Made by a program: the position numbers and the translations under genes. A stretch of 64,000 nt of DNA from Sphingomicrobium flavum (GTDB lineage: Bacteria; Pseudomonadota; Alphaproteobacteria; Sphingomonadales; Sphingomonadaceae), in NCBI RefSeq assembly GCF_024721605.1, contig NZ_CP102630.1, forward strand, positions 1,922,001 to 1,986,000, read 5' to 3'. The stretch's first letter is position 1. Each line of letters opens with the position of its first letter. The notes below the pieces were generated by a model, which saw only the letters and a program-made list of their open reading frames with translations, did not search any database and was not told the DNA's origin. Positions 52,400 through 62,487 of this stretch are shown one piece after another.

Positions 52400-53190
52400 G
52401 ATGCTTCTCCTTGCACGGTCTGGCGACGCTCGTAAGCTATTTTGCGACTGGCGCGGGCGGCGAGCGCGGGCCGCACCACCAATGCCACCAGGTCGATCAG
52501 GATATGGACCAGGATCGGCTTGATGAGCGACCCGCTCGATAGATAGAGATAGGCAAGAAGAGTGCCGACCAATGTGGTGGCGATGACACCCGTCCAGCCT
52601 TGGTACCAATGCATCAGCCCGAAGGCCGCGCCGGCGATGACAAAGCCTGCCAGCGCCGATCCCGTGGCCGCATAAGCCAAGAGCGGCAGCGTCAGCCGGA
52701 AAAACAGTTCCTCAGTCACGCCGGCGGTGATCGAAAGCGCGGCAGTATAGGGATATTCGCCTTTTTCGCGCGGCAGCAGCGGCTCGATATCGCCAATGAC
52801 GGGCGGCTTTGTTGGTGCCAGCCGCCAGCGCCACACCACAGCGGAAATGACCGCCCCCAATGCCAGCCCCGTGGCGATCCCGAGCATCGTGCTCAACCCC
52901 ATACCGGCAAGAGGCGGCACTTCGGCGCTCCTGCGCAGGTCGAGCGCGGCAAATTCGCTCGGGAAGACGACCAGCGCGTCGGTGGCACCCAATGCCGCCA
53001 GGATCCCCAGCCCGCCAAGGCCGAACAGGATCCAGCACAGCATGATCCATTGCCGGTAAAATGCGCGGCGCGCGCCCGTGCCTCGCGCCAGCTTGAAGCG
53101 CGCATAATCCGATTTGTCCTTCAACGTCATCGCGAAGAGCAGGAGCAAGAGGGCAGCCAGCGCAGCAGCGGGCCAAAGAGAAATCAGCAT
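52396..53190 (-). CDS. CPBP family intramembrane metalloprotease
   Basis: This 264 aa protein with about seven helices has the CPBP (CAAX/Abi) motifs: 'TEELFFRLTLP' (E160-E161...R165), 'FGLMHWYQG' (H194) and 'PILVHILIDL'. In bacteria this family includes bacteriocin-immunity and stress-related membrane proteases. It is the first gene of the operon. Its start is only four bases downstream of a dense set of GGAAAGTGAT-type repeats. Confidence 0.88.
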   Translation of the reverse strand: MLISLWPAAALAALLLLLFAMTLKDKSDYARFKLARGTGARRAFYRQWIMLCWILFGLGGLGILAALGATDALVVFPSEFAALDLRRSAEVPPLAGMGLSTMLGIATGLALGAVISAVVWRWRLAPTKPPVIGDIEPLLPREKGEYPYTAALSITAGVTEELFFRLTLPLLAYAATGSALAGFVIAGAAFGLMHWYQGWTGVIATTLVGTLLAYLYLSSGSLIKPILVHILIDLVALVVRPALAARASRKIAYERRQTVQGEAS

Positions 53191-53193
53191 CGA

Positions 53194-53279
53194 ATCACTT
53201 CCAGTGTTTCCAGTTTGGAAAGTGATACATTTTCACTTTCCATTTTGGCAAGTGATAACTTTCCTTTCCGGAAAGTGAT
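53194..53279. promoter_or_regulatory. Operator cluster upstream of CPBP operon
   Basis: Variants of GGAAAGTGAT occur in both orientations: ATCACTTCC (53194), GGAAAGTGAT (53217), TCACTTTCC (53233), GGCAAGTGAT (53247), ACTTTCC (53258) and GGAAAGTGAT (53270). The copies at 53217-53225 and 53233-53241 form a perfect 9 bp palindrome with a 7-base centre. This is likely the binding region of the operon's winged-helix regulator. Confidence 0.75.
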
Positions 53280-53291
53280 TGATGCAGGCAT

Positions 53292-53321
53292 GAAAAAAGG
53301 GCGACCCCGAAGGATCGCCCT
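53292..53321 (-). terminator. Rho-independent terminator of S9 peptidase gene
   Basis: GGGCGA (53299-53304) and TCGCCC (53315-53320) form a stem followed on the minus strand by a run of T (opposite A at 53293-53298). It lies about 30 bp beyond the stop of the S9 peptidase gene. Confidence 0.85.
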
Positions 53322-53347
53322 CACATCTCCGGCAGGATAAATAGTGC

Positions 53348-55387
53348 CTACTCTTCCTCGCCCAGCTCCAGCTCGGGGCGCGGGTCGGGGATGGGGGCAT
53401 CGCGGTCGCCCGTCATCAGATAGGTGTCGAACCACTCCATCATGCGCACATTATAGTCATAGCGCGCCGCCGCCGCGCTATTGCCATGCCCTTCGCCCGG
53501 ATAAAGGACGAGGCGTACTGGCGTGTCGGGCTTGCGCACCTTGATCGAACGATACAGCTCATAACTCTGGCTGGGCGCGACGCGCGTATCTTCCGCGCCA
53601 TGCATGATCAGGATCGGCGTTTCGGCCTTGTCGACATGATAGATGGGGGAAACTTCCAGCATCTTCTGCCAATTGTCCCACGGCCAGGCGCGGCTGTGAA
53701 CGTTGTACATCTCGTAAGGGATGTCGGTGGTGCCGAACTTGGAAATCTGGTTGGAAATGCCCACGAACATCACGCCCGCGGCAAATTCGTCCGAATAATA
53801 GGTCGATCCCCAGGCCGTCGCATAGCCGCCATAGCTGCCGCCGGTAATCCCGGTGCGGTCCCCATCGGCGATGCCCATTTCCACCAGCGCATTCTTGGCA
53901 TCGACCAGGTCGCTGAATTCAGGATCGGTGTAGCGGCCCTGATGCTGCTTGGAAAATGCCGTGCCATAGCCGGTCGAGCCGCGATAATTGACCTGCGCCA
54001 CCGCATAGCCCTTGCCCGCCGCGACATGGCCCGGGCCCGAATAATTGGTGGTGAAGCCGTTACTGTCATGCGCTTCGGGCCCGCCATGGACATCCAGGAT
54101 CAGCGGCGCGCCGCCGGCAGGAATGCCGCCAACCGGTTCGACCAGTACCATCTCCACTTCCTGTCCGTCGCGCGCATTGAAGCGCACGGTGCGCTGCTTG
54201 CCGAAGCTGATGTCCTTCAGCCAGTCATTGCTGTTGGTCCAGCGGGTAAAGCCCTGCGGCGACAGCTGGAACAGTTCGGTCGGGTGCTGCGGCGCTTCGG
54301 CGCCCACCACCACGGTGCCGCCATCGCTCTGGATCGAGGTCACGATCAGTGCGCCCGGATCATGTTCATGGTCCACGCTGCCATCGGCATTATAGACGCG
54401 CACCAGGCTCTGCGCGCCCTTGTGAATCACCGCCGCCAGCTTGCCATCTGCAAGCCATTCGGCATCCACCGCGGCCTCGGGGGCCCCGGCATTCAGCGCG
54501 CGGAAGCTGCCTGTTGCGGTGTCGACCAGGTGCAGCGTCGTGTCAGCGGGGTCGTTCATGTCGACGCCCGCAATCAGGCTCATCATCCGCCCGTCGGGCG
54601 AAATTTCGGCATCGCCGACCTTGCCCGGTGTTTCGACCACATTGCGCACCCGGCCGCTGGCCAGGTCGATGATATGGAAACGCTTGCTGGTATAGGTGTC
54701 ATCGATCTGCGGCGTGGGCTGCGAGCCGACCACCACGAACTTGCTGTCGGGCGACACCGAAAATTCGGTCACATAGCCTGGAATGGTGATGGCGGTCGCT
54801 TCGGTTCCCGCATCCACATCGCCCAGACGCACCCGGAACATGCGGCGCAGCTTGGCCTCTTCCTCATAGACGATCGCATTGAAGCCCTTTTTGGCTTCGG
54901 CCTCGCGATCCTTGTCCGCTTCGGCGCCCGCCAGCATGTAGATCGAAGTGCCGTCGGCCGACCAGGCATGGCTCAGCACTGCCGCGCCCGGCGCTTCGGC
55001 CAGCTTCTTGTAGGCGCCGCCATAGACCGGCACGGCATAGACGCTGCGCTCATCATCATCGCCGCCTTTGTGGAGGAAGCTGACCCACGCGCCGTCGGGC
55101 GAAAATTTGATGTCGGAAACGCTCATGCCCTCGGGCAGGTAGGCCGCTGCCTGTCCCGGGCCGGTGCCGATATAAAGCTGGCTCTGATAACCGCCATTAT
55201 CCTCGCCGCTGATAATGTCGGGGCGGCCGCCAATCTGGTAGGCCACCCTTTTGCCATCGGGCGACACCGCTACCGCGCCCACGCTCTGAATGCGCGCCAC
55301 GTCTTCGGGCGTCATCGGGCGGGCGAGCGCCGGGGTTGCAATCATCACGGCCGAAAGCGCCACCGCGCCGGTCAACATCTTGTTCAT
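53348..55387 (-). CDS. S9 family prolyl oligopeptidase-type peptidase, exported
   Basis: The product is 679 aa from ATG 55387 (AGGAGA upstream), with a signal peptide 'MNKMLTGAVALSAVMIATPALA'. An N-terminal WD40/TolB-like beta-propeller ('AVSPDGKRVAYQI', 'IKFSPDGAWVSFL') is followed by an alpha/beta hydrolase domain. The nucleophile is in 'GGSYGGYAT', the acid in 'MHGAEDTRVAPSQS' and the histidine in 'PGEGHGNS'. It would cleave short peptides in the periplasm. The open frame extends in phase to 56158 but has no start or homology there. Confidence 0.93.
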   Translation of the reverse strand: MNKMLTGAVALSAVMIATPALARPMTPEDVARIQSVGAVAVSPDGKRVAYQIGGRPDIISGEDNGGYQSQLYIGTGPGQAAAYLPEGMSVSDIKFSPDGAWVSFLHKGGDDDERSVYAVPVYGGAYKKLAEAPGAAVLSHAWSADGTSIYMLAGAEADKDREAEAKKGFNAIVYEEEAKLRRMFRVRLGDVDAGTEATAITIPGYVTEFSVSPDSKFVVVGSQPTPQIDDTYTSKRFHIIDLASGRVRNVVETPGKVGDAEISPDGRMMSLIAGVDMNDPADTTLHLVDTATGSFRALNAGAPEAAVDAEWLADGKLAAVIHKGAQSLVRVYNADGSVDHEHDPGALIVTSIQSDGGTVVVGAEAPQHPTELFQLSPQGFTRWTNSNDWLKDISFGKQRTVRFNARDGQEVEMVLVEPVGGIPAGGAPLILDVHGGPEAHDSNGFTTNYSGPGHVAAGKGYAVAQVNYRGSTGYGTAFSKQHQGRYTDPEFSDLVDAKNALVEMGIADGDRTGITGGSYGGYATAWGSTYYSDEFAAGVMFVGISNQISKFGTTDIPYEMYNVHSRAWPWDNWQKMLEVSPIYHVDKAETPILIMHGAEDTRVAPSQSYELYRSIKVRKPDTPVRLVLYPGEGHGNSAAAARYDYNVRMMEWFDTYLMTGDRDAPIPDPRPELELGEEE

Positions 55388-55534
55388 GATCTCTCCTGGA
55401 GAATGCTGGTTCAAGGATCTGGCGCGCACCCTAATGATGGGGCGTGCAAAGGCAATGTGCCCGTCGTCTCGACAATTCGCCGCGCACAGGCCAAGTTCCA
55501 TCGGCATCAGTAACTTTGCGGGAATCGCGTCATC

Positions 55535-55975
55535 ATGTTCATCACTGCCTCCCTCCTTGCCATCGCCGTCCAGGCCGTCGACCAGCCGGTGCCGCGCGCC
55601 GAATATCTGCAGGTCATGGATACCGAATTTGCCAAGATGGATGCCGATCGCAACGGCATGGTGAGCGCCGCCGAAGTCGCGCAGAAGCTCACCAACGACA
55701 CCACCATGCAGGCCTATGCGCAGAACCGGCAGATCTTCCAGCGGCTCGATATCGACGGTTCGGGCCAGTTGAGCCCAGAGGAATTTGCCGGCCTTATCGC
55801 CGCGCCCCCGCCCGCCGACACCACCAATTTCATGGCCCGGCTCGATCTCGACAAGGACGGCCAGGTGACCCTGGTCGAACATCGCACCGTCATGCTCGCC
55901 ACTTTCGACAATATCGATGCCGACAAGGACGGGATCGTCACACCGGCCGAAATGCAGAATGCGGGCACGCAGTAA
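55535..55975 (+). CDS. Exported EF-hand protein (multiple EF hands)
   Basis: The 146 aa protein has a weak signal ('ITASLLAIAVQAVDQP') and four EF-hand-like loops: 'DADRNGMVSAAE', 'DIDGSGQLSPEE', 'DLDKDGQVTLVE' and 'DADKDGIVTPAE', in order about 37, 70, 104 and 128. Calcium binding is likely in at least the last three. The gene is a second, longer relative of the EF-hand gene at 51300. Function unknown. Confidence 0.88.
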   Translation: MFITASLLAIAVQAVDQPVPRAEYLQVMDTEFAKMDADRNGMVSAAEVAQKLTNDTTMQAYAQNRQIFQRLDIDGSGQLSPEEFAGLIAAPPPADTTNFMARLDLDKDGQVTLVEHRTVMLATFDNIDADKDGIVTPAEMQNAGTQ

Positions 55976-56020
55976 GACTGCCCCTTCACGCAGCGCGCGA
56001 TAACGCCTAACAAGGCCCAA

Positions 56021-56138
56021 TCCCCGGGGAGGCATGTCCCTGCCTAGATTTTTCGTATGGCAGGCAGATGATGTCTGAGAGGGACCGGTAACGCGGTCCG
56101 ACCCGTCGAACCTGATGCTGGAAACAGCCGTAGGGAGT
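56021..56138 (+). ncRNA. TPP riboswitch (THI element) upstream of thiC
   Basis: The conserved boxes are present in order: CTGAGA (56075-56080), ACCTGAT (56110-56116), then GCCGTAGGGA (56128-56137). P1 can form from TCCC (56021-56024) with GGGA (56134-56137), and P2 from GGCAT (56031-56035) with ATGTC (56071-56075). A P3-side stem CCTGCC/GGCAGG (56039-56044/56059-56064) and a hairpin GGACC/GGTCC (56082-56086/56095-56099) are added. Thiamine pyrophosphate binding should repress thiC. Confidence 0.93.
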
Positions 56139-56181
56139 GGAGATGGGCCGCGCCCCATGTCCGCTCCTCGATTTGGAGTGA

Positions 56182-58149
<1,968 letters not shown>

Positions 58150-58180
58150 TCCTTGCCGCGGAAATGATCAGAATTGTTCG

Positions 58181-58807
58181 ATGACTGTTTCACCGACCAC
58201 AACCACCGTCGTCTGTCTGAAGGGCAACAAACGCCAGATGGAACATCGTTTATGGGAAGACTGGCTGCAATATGCTGCGCGCCTTTTTGATCGCCATTAT
58301 GGAAGGTGGGCGAATGATGATCCTTTCGGGTATAATGAGGCGGCAAGCGTATCACTTTTAGCAGCTGCTGCATCATTTGCTGGGCATGTCGTACAGACCG
58401 AATTTTCGACGCAAAAAAAGGTTGCTGGCCACCCAGTAGTCGGCACACGCGGCACTGATCGCCGCTATGGCCGTGGTGATCTACTGATACGCACGGAAAA
58501 GCGCAGCTGGGCTTTCGAATTTAAGCAGCGGTTTGGAAAGTTCACTGAATCCTACCTCAGGACGGACTTGGAACGAGCAAGCAAATGCGCAGATGCCATT
58601 TTTGAGGACGAAGATGGCGTGCCTGTTGCCGCGCTGATAATGAACCTTTCGCTAATTGAGGATGACGAAAAGATTGAGAAATCTTGTGAAGTGATCGAGC
58701 AGTTTGCGCGCAATAGCGATATCGACTTTTGCTGGCGGCTGGATCCGCCGGACAAGTGCGCACCAACGTACTTCTGCTTTACTATTCGAGCTGAAAGCAC
58801 CACCTAG
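58181..58807 (+). CDS. Unknown protein with PD-(D/E)XK nuclease-like motif
   Basis: I do not recognise a named family. The 208 aa product is encoded by sequence with visibly lower GC than its neighbours. A segment 'RGDLLIRTEKRSWAFEFKQ' fits the PD-(D/E)XK pattern, with D100, E113 and K115 (D-x12-ExK) where the nuclease core would be expected. It lies 31 bp after thiC without sharing its promoter logic. A DNA-cleaving or DNA-binding role is plausible but only motif-based. Confidence 0.6.
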   Translation: MTVSPTTTTVVCLKGNKRQMEHRLWEDWLQYAARLFDRHYGRWANDDPFGYNEAASVSLLAAAASFAGHVVQTEFSTQKKVAGHPVVGTRGTDRRYGRGDLLIRTEKRSWAFEFKQRFGKFTESYLRTDLERASKCADAIFEDEDGVPVAALIMNLSLIEDDEKIEKSCEVIEQFARNSDIDFCWRLDPPDKCAPTYFCFTIRAESTT

Positions 58808-58817
58808 GAGAAAGTCC

Positions 58818-59054
58818 ATGGCCCCCATCACCCTGTTCGCCGCGCTCAGCGCGCTCACGCTCTCGAGCCCGAATGCCGAGCGCCCCGCCGAGGCCCCCAA
58901 GGGCGACGCCGCCACCCGCTACTGCATGAACATCGAGGCCGTGACCGGCACGCGCATCGAGCGCCTCAAATGCTGGACCCGCGCCGAGTGGAAGAACCAG
59001 GGCGTGGATGTGGATGAGGCTTGGGGTGAAGAAGGGGTGAAGGTTATTGGGTGA
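58818..59054 (+). CDS. Small exported protein, unknown
   Basis: The 78 aa product from ATG 58818 (TAGGAGA upstream) starts with a short hydrophobic signal ('ITLFAALSALTLSSP') and has two cysteines, in 'TRYCMNIE' and 'LKCWTRAEW'. Its GC content matches the rest of the chromosome, unlike the genes on either side. The function is not known; it resembles small conserved sphingomonad exported proteins by pattern only. Confidence 0.6.
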   Translation: MAPITLFAALSALTLSSPNAERPAEAPKGDAATRYCMNIEAVTGTRIERLKCWTRAEWKNQGVDVDEAWGEEGVKVIG

Positions 59055-59123
59055 GGGGGCATTCGGTAAGAGTTGCATTCTTAAAGGCGTCAGAAACCGT
59101 CGGAATTTGGTGCTGGAGGTTCA

Positions 59124-60443
59124 GTGAGCGGTAAGCTTCGAACCAAAGAATTCAGGAAGCTCTTAGTGGATTTTGGCGAAACGGCGCTTGAATGCGCAGA
59201 TTGCCAAATTGACGACTTAGACTTCAATCGCTTCAGACTGCACAATGGTTACGGCTTCCAGATCTCCGACTCAGCTATAGAGCAGCAGGCCGCATTCACT
59301 GCAGCAGCACTAAAAGCACTTGGCCCCGAGATCGGTCACGCGAAAATAATTGACCGCGCGCTCTGGGACTTTGTTGTTGCGCACGCCGATAAAGGAATTC
59401 CCAAAAACGAAGTCACATTAAATGATGCTCTCGACTCTATTGAGGCAAAATCCGCCTCTGTGGTTGAGTGTTTTCGCCCCTGCCCCTTGGTTCGCCTACC
59501 TGTTGGTGTCGAAAATGTGAGCATCGGTCCCGTATCGATACACACTGCAGAGGCTCGGATCGCTGAGTTCCGACAGATCAATAAAAACTTTAAATTCGCA
59601 GTTGGTAAAGGGTGGGCCTTAGACACAATTGCCATTGGCAAAGAGCTTGGAATAGTTACCCAATTGCCGCCACTGATGTGGTCCATCTCTTTGACAGTCG
59701 CCGACCCGTTGCAAGACCAAGAAGCCCTTTGGCTGGTTGATGTCGCGGTCAGCTTGCTTCGTCTGACCATCGACGCTGACCAACTGGGGTTACTCGCCCC
59801 ATCAGTCGGAAAATTGGAGCCCCACCCGTTCATTCCACATGACAATAGAAATCATGCATTTGCGCTCAAGCAGGCCGGCGGCGGCCAACTCGGCGGAATG
59901 ACTGCGGCAAATATCTATGAACTTTCTGACGCCGCCGTAAGCAGTTTGAACGCTGCGTCCTGCAAGAAGAAGTTTGATCAGGTATTCAATTCTTCTGCGA
60001 GTTCATTGGGCGCCCGATTCTACCAAGGCTGCGGGTGGCTGACACGTGGGCGCCGAAGTCGGGACAGATCAGACCGCCTTTTGTATTTTTTCACAGCAAT
60101 CGAAGCCCTTTTGTCTGATAGCGACAAAAGCGCACCAGTCATTCAGAATATTAGTCGGCGAGCCGCTGTGCTACTTTCGGATGACAATAAGGAGCGTTCG
60201 GAAATCGCTAGATCAATCAAGTCTCTATACGGAATTCGCTCAGCGCTAGTACACACTGGTAGCCGTCGTGCCTTTGAATCAGATTCAAATAATGCCCAAA
60301 TAGTAGCAGAGCTTTTGTTTCAAAAAGTTTGGGAAGAACTCGATCTAAAGATGTCTCACCAACGATTCTGTGAGATTCTCGGACTTGCAACATTCGGTCT
60401 CACACTGACCAAAGTGTTGAAGGGCGAAAGCCAGAACACTTGA
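59124..60443 (+). CDS. Protein with C-terminal HEPN (Apea-like) domain
   Basis: The product is 439 aa from GTG 59124, with GGAGG upstream. The C-terminal part (about residues 300-425) is all-helical: 'RLLYFFTAIEALLSDSD', 'ISRRAAVLLSDDNKER' and 'IKSLYGIRSALVHTGSRRAF'. R372-x4-H377 in 'RSALVH' is the HEPN RX4-6H motif, suggesting an RNase active site or its relic. The first 280 residues match nothing I recognise and may be a sensing domain. Codon use and low GC suggest transfer. Several HEPN proteins act in phage defence or toxin systems; this is inference here. Confidence 0.7.
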   Translation: MSGKLRTKEFRKLLVDFGETALECADCQIDDLDFNRFRLHNGYGFQISDSAIEQQAAFTAAALKALGPEIGHAKIIDRALWDFVVAHADKGIPKNEVTLNDALDSIEAKSASVVECFRPCPLVRLPVGVENVSIGPVSIHTAEARIAEFRQINKNFKFAVGKGWALDTIAIGKELGIVTQLPPLMWSISLTVADPLQDQEALWLVDVAVSLLRLTIDADQLGLLAPSVGKLEPHPFIPHDNRNHAFALKQAGGGQLGGMTAANIYELSDAAVSSLNAASCKKKFDQVFNSSASSLGARFYQGCGWLTRGRRSRDRSDRLLYFFTAIEALLSDSDKSAPVIQNISRRAAVLLSDDNKERSEIARSIKSLYGIRSALVHTGSRRAFESDSNNAQIVAELLFQKVWEELDLKMSHQRFCEILGLATFGLTLTKVLKGESQNT

Positions 60444-60460
60444 AGGCCTGATGAGCAGGC

Positions 60461-60482
60461 GGGGTCAGGGCGGCCTGACCCC
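60461..60482. repeat. Perfect 9-bp GC-rich hairpin after HEPN gene
   Basis: GGGGTCAGG (60461-60469) and CCTGACCCC (60474-60482) form a perfect stem with a 4-base loop, 18 bp after the HEPN stop. It lacks a T-run and so is not a classical terminator. The following sequence to 60620 carries no gene and includes a second short palindrome around 60544-60560. Confidence 0.6.
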
Positions 60483-60620
60483 GTCGGTCCTGTCGGCATA
60501 GCCGCAGCCCGTCCGGCTTTTGTCTGACTCTCGACGCAGCTAACGATTGCTCCGCAATCGCTTCGCTGCGCTCGGCAGAAAAAGCTGTCCTACACATCAT
60601 CTTTTTGCTTGGGTGGGGGC

Positions 60621-61142
60621 ATGAAAGTTCGCGTCCTGTTTGTCGCCGCGCTCGCTATGCTGCCCGCGGCCTGTGCCTCGCCCGAATATCCAGCGCCGAC
60701 CGAAGTGGAAGCGCTGGAAGCCTATAAGGAAGGCTTGCGCGCCGACCTTGCCTTGCCGCCGCCCGCCGCGCCGGACAGCCCCGGCACCGATCCGGGGGAA
60801 AGCCCGGGCAAGGCCTTTTCCGATACCGTCTCCACCTTCCAATATGTGCAGATCATGGAAAGCCGCGCCGCCGCGCCGCGCCGCATCGCCTCGATCCGCG
60901 CGGTTCGGCTGGGCGAATGCGATTGGGGCAGCGTCGATGCCGATGATGTCCTGATCAGCCAGCGCCAGCGCATGGCCAGCGTCGATCGCGCCTGGCGCTG
61001 CGCGTTCGAGGATGAACATAGCACCACCACCCGCGGCAATGTCGCCGCCACCGGCTTGGGCTATTTTTACAAGCATGGCGATCGCTGGCTGATGGCCACC
61101 GACCGCAAGGATCGCGAAAGCTACAAGGAAGTGGCCCGTTGA
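60621..61142 (+). CDS. Lipoprotein of unknown function
   Basis: This lipoprotein of about 173 aa starts MKVRVLFVAALAMLPAACAS (lipobox PAAC). The N-terminal half is Pro/Glu-rich, and the C-terminal half has two cysteines ('LGECDWGS', 'WRCAFEDEHS') and ends 'GYFYKHGDRWLMATDRK'. No domain is recognised. The ATG at 60621 has a G-rich upstream stretch. It marks the return to typical chromosomal base composition. Confidence 0.7.
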   Translation: MKVRVLFVAALAMLPAACASPEYPAPTEVEALEAYKEGLRADLALPPPAAPDSPGTDPGESPGKAFSDTVSTFQYVQIMESRAAAPRRIASIRAVRLGECDWGSVDADDVLISQRQRMASVDRAWRCAFEDEHSTTTRGNVAATGLGYFYKHGDRWLMATDRKDRESYKEVAR

Positions 61143-61192
61143 TCGCGCGGGCAGGCCTCAACCCTGCCCCCCGGATACAGCGCCGGACATCT

Positions 61193-61289
61193 GAAGTTGA
61201 CGAAGTTGACACCCTAAGGGGCGCCCGAGCCACCCGCGCCAGTCCCGCCGCCAAAAATGGCGAAAAACAGGGAAGTTGACGAAATTGAC
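61193..61289. repeat. Direct repeats of GAAGTTGAC nonamers
   Basis: GAAGTTGACGAAGTTGAC (61193-61210) and GAAGTTGACGAAATTGAC (61272-61289) are two copies of a doubled 9-mer, differing at one base, 79 bp apart. They lie in the gap between the convergent lipoprotein gene and the PNPOx-like gene. Confidence 0.7.
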
Positions 61290-61321
61290 GACCCCCCATT
61301 TTTTATTGATCGCCCTGCGCT

Positions 61322-61771
61322 TCAGCCGATGTCGAAATCGCCTTCGTCCTCGCCGTCCCAATAGGCGGCGCGGGTGGCCTTGACGTGCAGCATCACCATG
61401 CCCTCGGTATCCACGCCGTCTTCGAACCAGCGTTCCAGTTCGTCGGTCCAATGCTCCTTGAAGGCGTCCTTGTCCTTCACGATCCGGGCTTCGCCTTCGA
61501 TGGCGATGAAGATGCCGGGCTTGCCGCCGGGGCCGCCCTTGCCTTGCAGCGACAGGCCGACCTCCTTGTCGCCCTTGATGTCGTCCACCATGCGGCAATC
61601 TTCCCAGGTGAAATAGTAGCTGTCGCCGTCATAATCGACCTGGCGGTTGTTGCTCATCGGCCGCGCGCCGATCGCACCGCCCGTCGTCTTGGTGTTCAGC
61701 ATGACGAAGTCGATATCCTTCATCGCCTCGGCAATATGTTTCAGATGGTCGTCTTTGGTCTTGTCGGTCAT
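61322..61771 (-). CDS. PNPOx-fold general stress protein
   Basis: This 149 aa protein has the pyridoxamine 5'-phosphate oxidase-like split beta-barrel pattern: 'DIDFVMLNTKTTGGAIGARPMS', 'SYYFTWEDCRMVDDIK' and 'VGLSLQGKGG'. This is the Pfam 'general stress protein/Pyridox_ox_2' type, typically flavin- or F420-related. True PNPOx activity is not implied. It is convergent with the lipoprotein gene. Confidence 0.85.
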   Translation of the reverse strand: MTDKTKDDHLKHIAEAMKDIDFVMLNTKTTGGAIGARPMSNNRQVDYDGDSYYFTWEDCRMVDDIKGDKEVGLSLQGKGGPGGKPGIFIAIEGEARIVKDKDAFKEHWTDELERWFEDGVDTEGMVMLHVKATRAAYWDGEDEGDFDIG

Positions 61772-61915
61772 ACAAAAGATCCTTCACGCGTGCGGCCCCT
61801 TCAATCTGCGACGCACCAGCGCGAGCCCGCGTTCCCCACGGTGCAGGTCGCGAACGCCATGACGGGGGGAAGCTGCGGTGGGCCGCCTTTGCCCACCGCG
61901 CGAAATGGTGAAGAG

Positions 61916-62368
61916 TCAGTGTCCGCGCTGTTCGGCCCGCCAGGCGAGCAACAGCACAACCCATGCTATAGCGCTCGCCGCCAGGGACAGCGTCTTGCTG
62001 TTGGCCTCGCCCACGCCATAATTGGCAAACATCGCGGCCCAGATCAGCACATAGGCGCCGACCCCCCACAGCCCCGCCACGCGGCGCTTGATCAGCCACG
62101 CGATCGATCCGAGCAGCAGCGCTACCCCCATCAACGCCGATGTCGCAAAGTAAGCCGGCAGGCTCAGCGTCACCACGCCAGGACTATCCGCCAGGAAGGC
62201 GCGCACTTTGTCCACTCCCTCGACCATCTGCGCGCCAATCTCGCCCTCGAGCGTCCACCACCCCGCGACATGCCCGAACAGCGGCACCGCGCCGATCACG
62301 CGCAGCAGAGCGTAGATGAAAAGGATGATGGCGATGATTGTCGCCAGGATGCGGAGCAACTTGACCAT
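61916..62368 (-). CDS. Four-helix membrane protein, unknown
   Basis: The 150 aa protein has four hydrophobic segments (about 6-27, 67-88, 97-115, 124-142) and a short periplasmic loop ('HVAGWWTLEGEIGAQMVEGV'). No family is recognised. It may share a promoter region with the divergent aspartyl protease gene 120 bp away. Confidence 0.65.
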   Translation of the reverse strand: MVKLLRILATIIAIILFIYALLRVIGAVPLFGHVAGWWTLEGEIGAQMVEGVDKVRAFLADSPGVVTLSLPAYFATSALMGVALLLGSIAWLIKRRVAGLWGVGAYVLIWAAMFANYGVGEANSKTLSLAASAIAWVVLLLAWRAEQRGH

Positions 62369-62487
62369 GCGCGCAGGCTATGCGCGCCCGCGCGGCCGCG
62401 CAATCGCTTTCGCAGCACACCGATAGGCCGGCCTGCAACCCCCGTTCGCAGAGTCTCGCTTCCCACCCGCCCCGACGATGGCCTAGC

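Noticed and set aside
55388-56158. Upstream extension of the S9 peptidase frame
   Set aside because: It has no start signal, reads antisense through the EF-hand gene, and the signal peptide at ATG 55387 fixes the true start.
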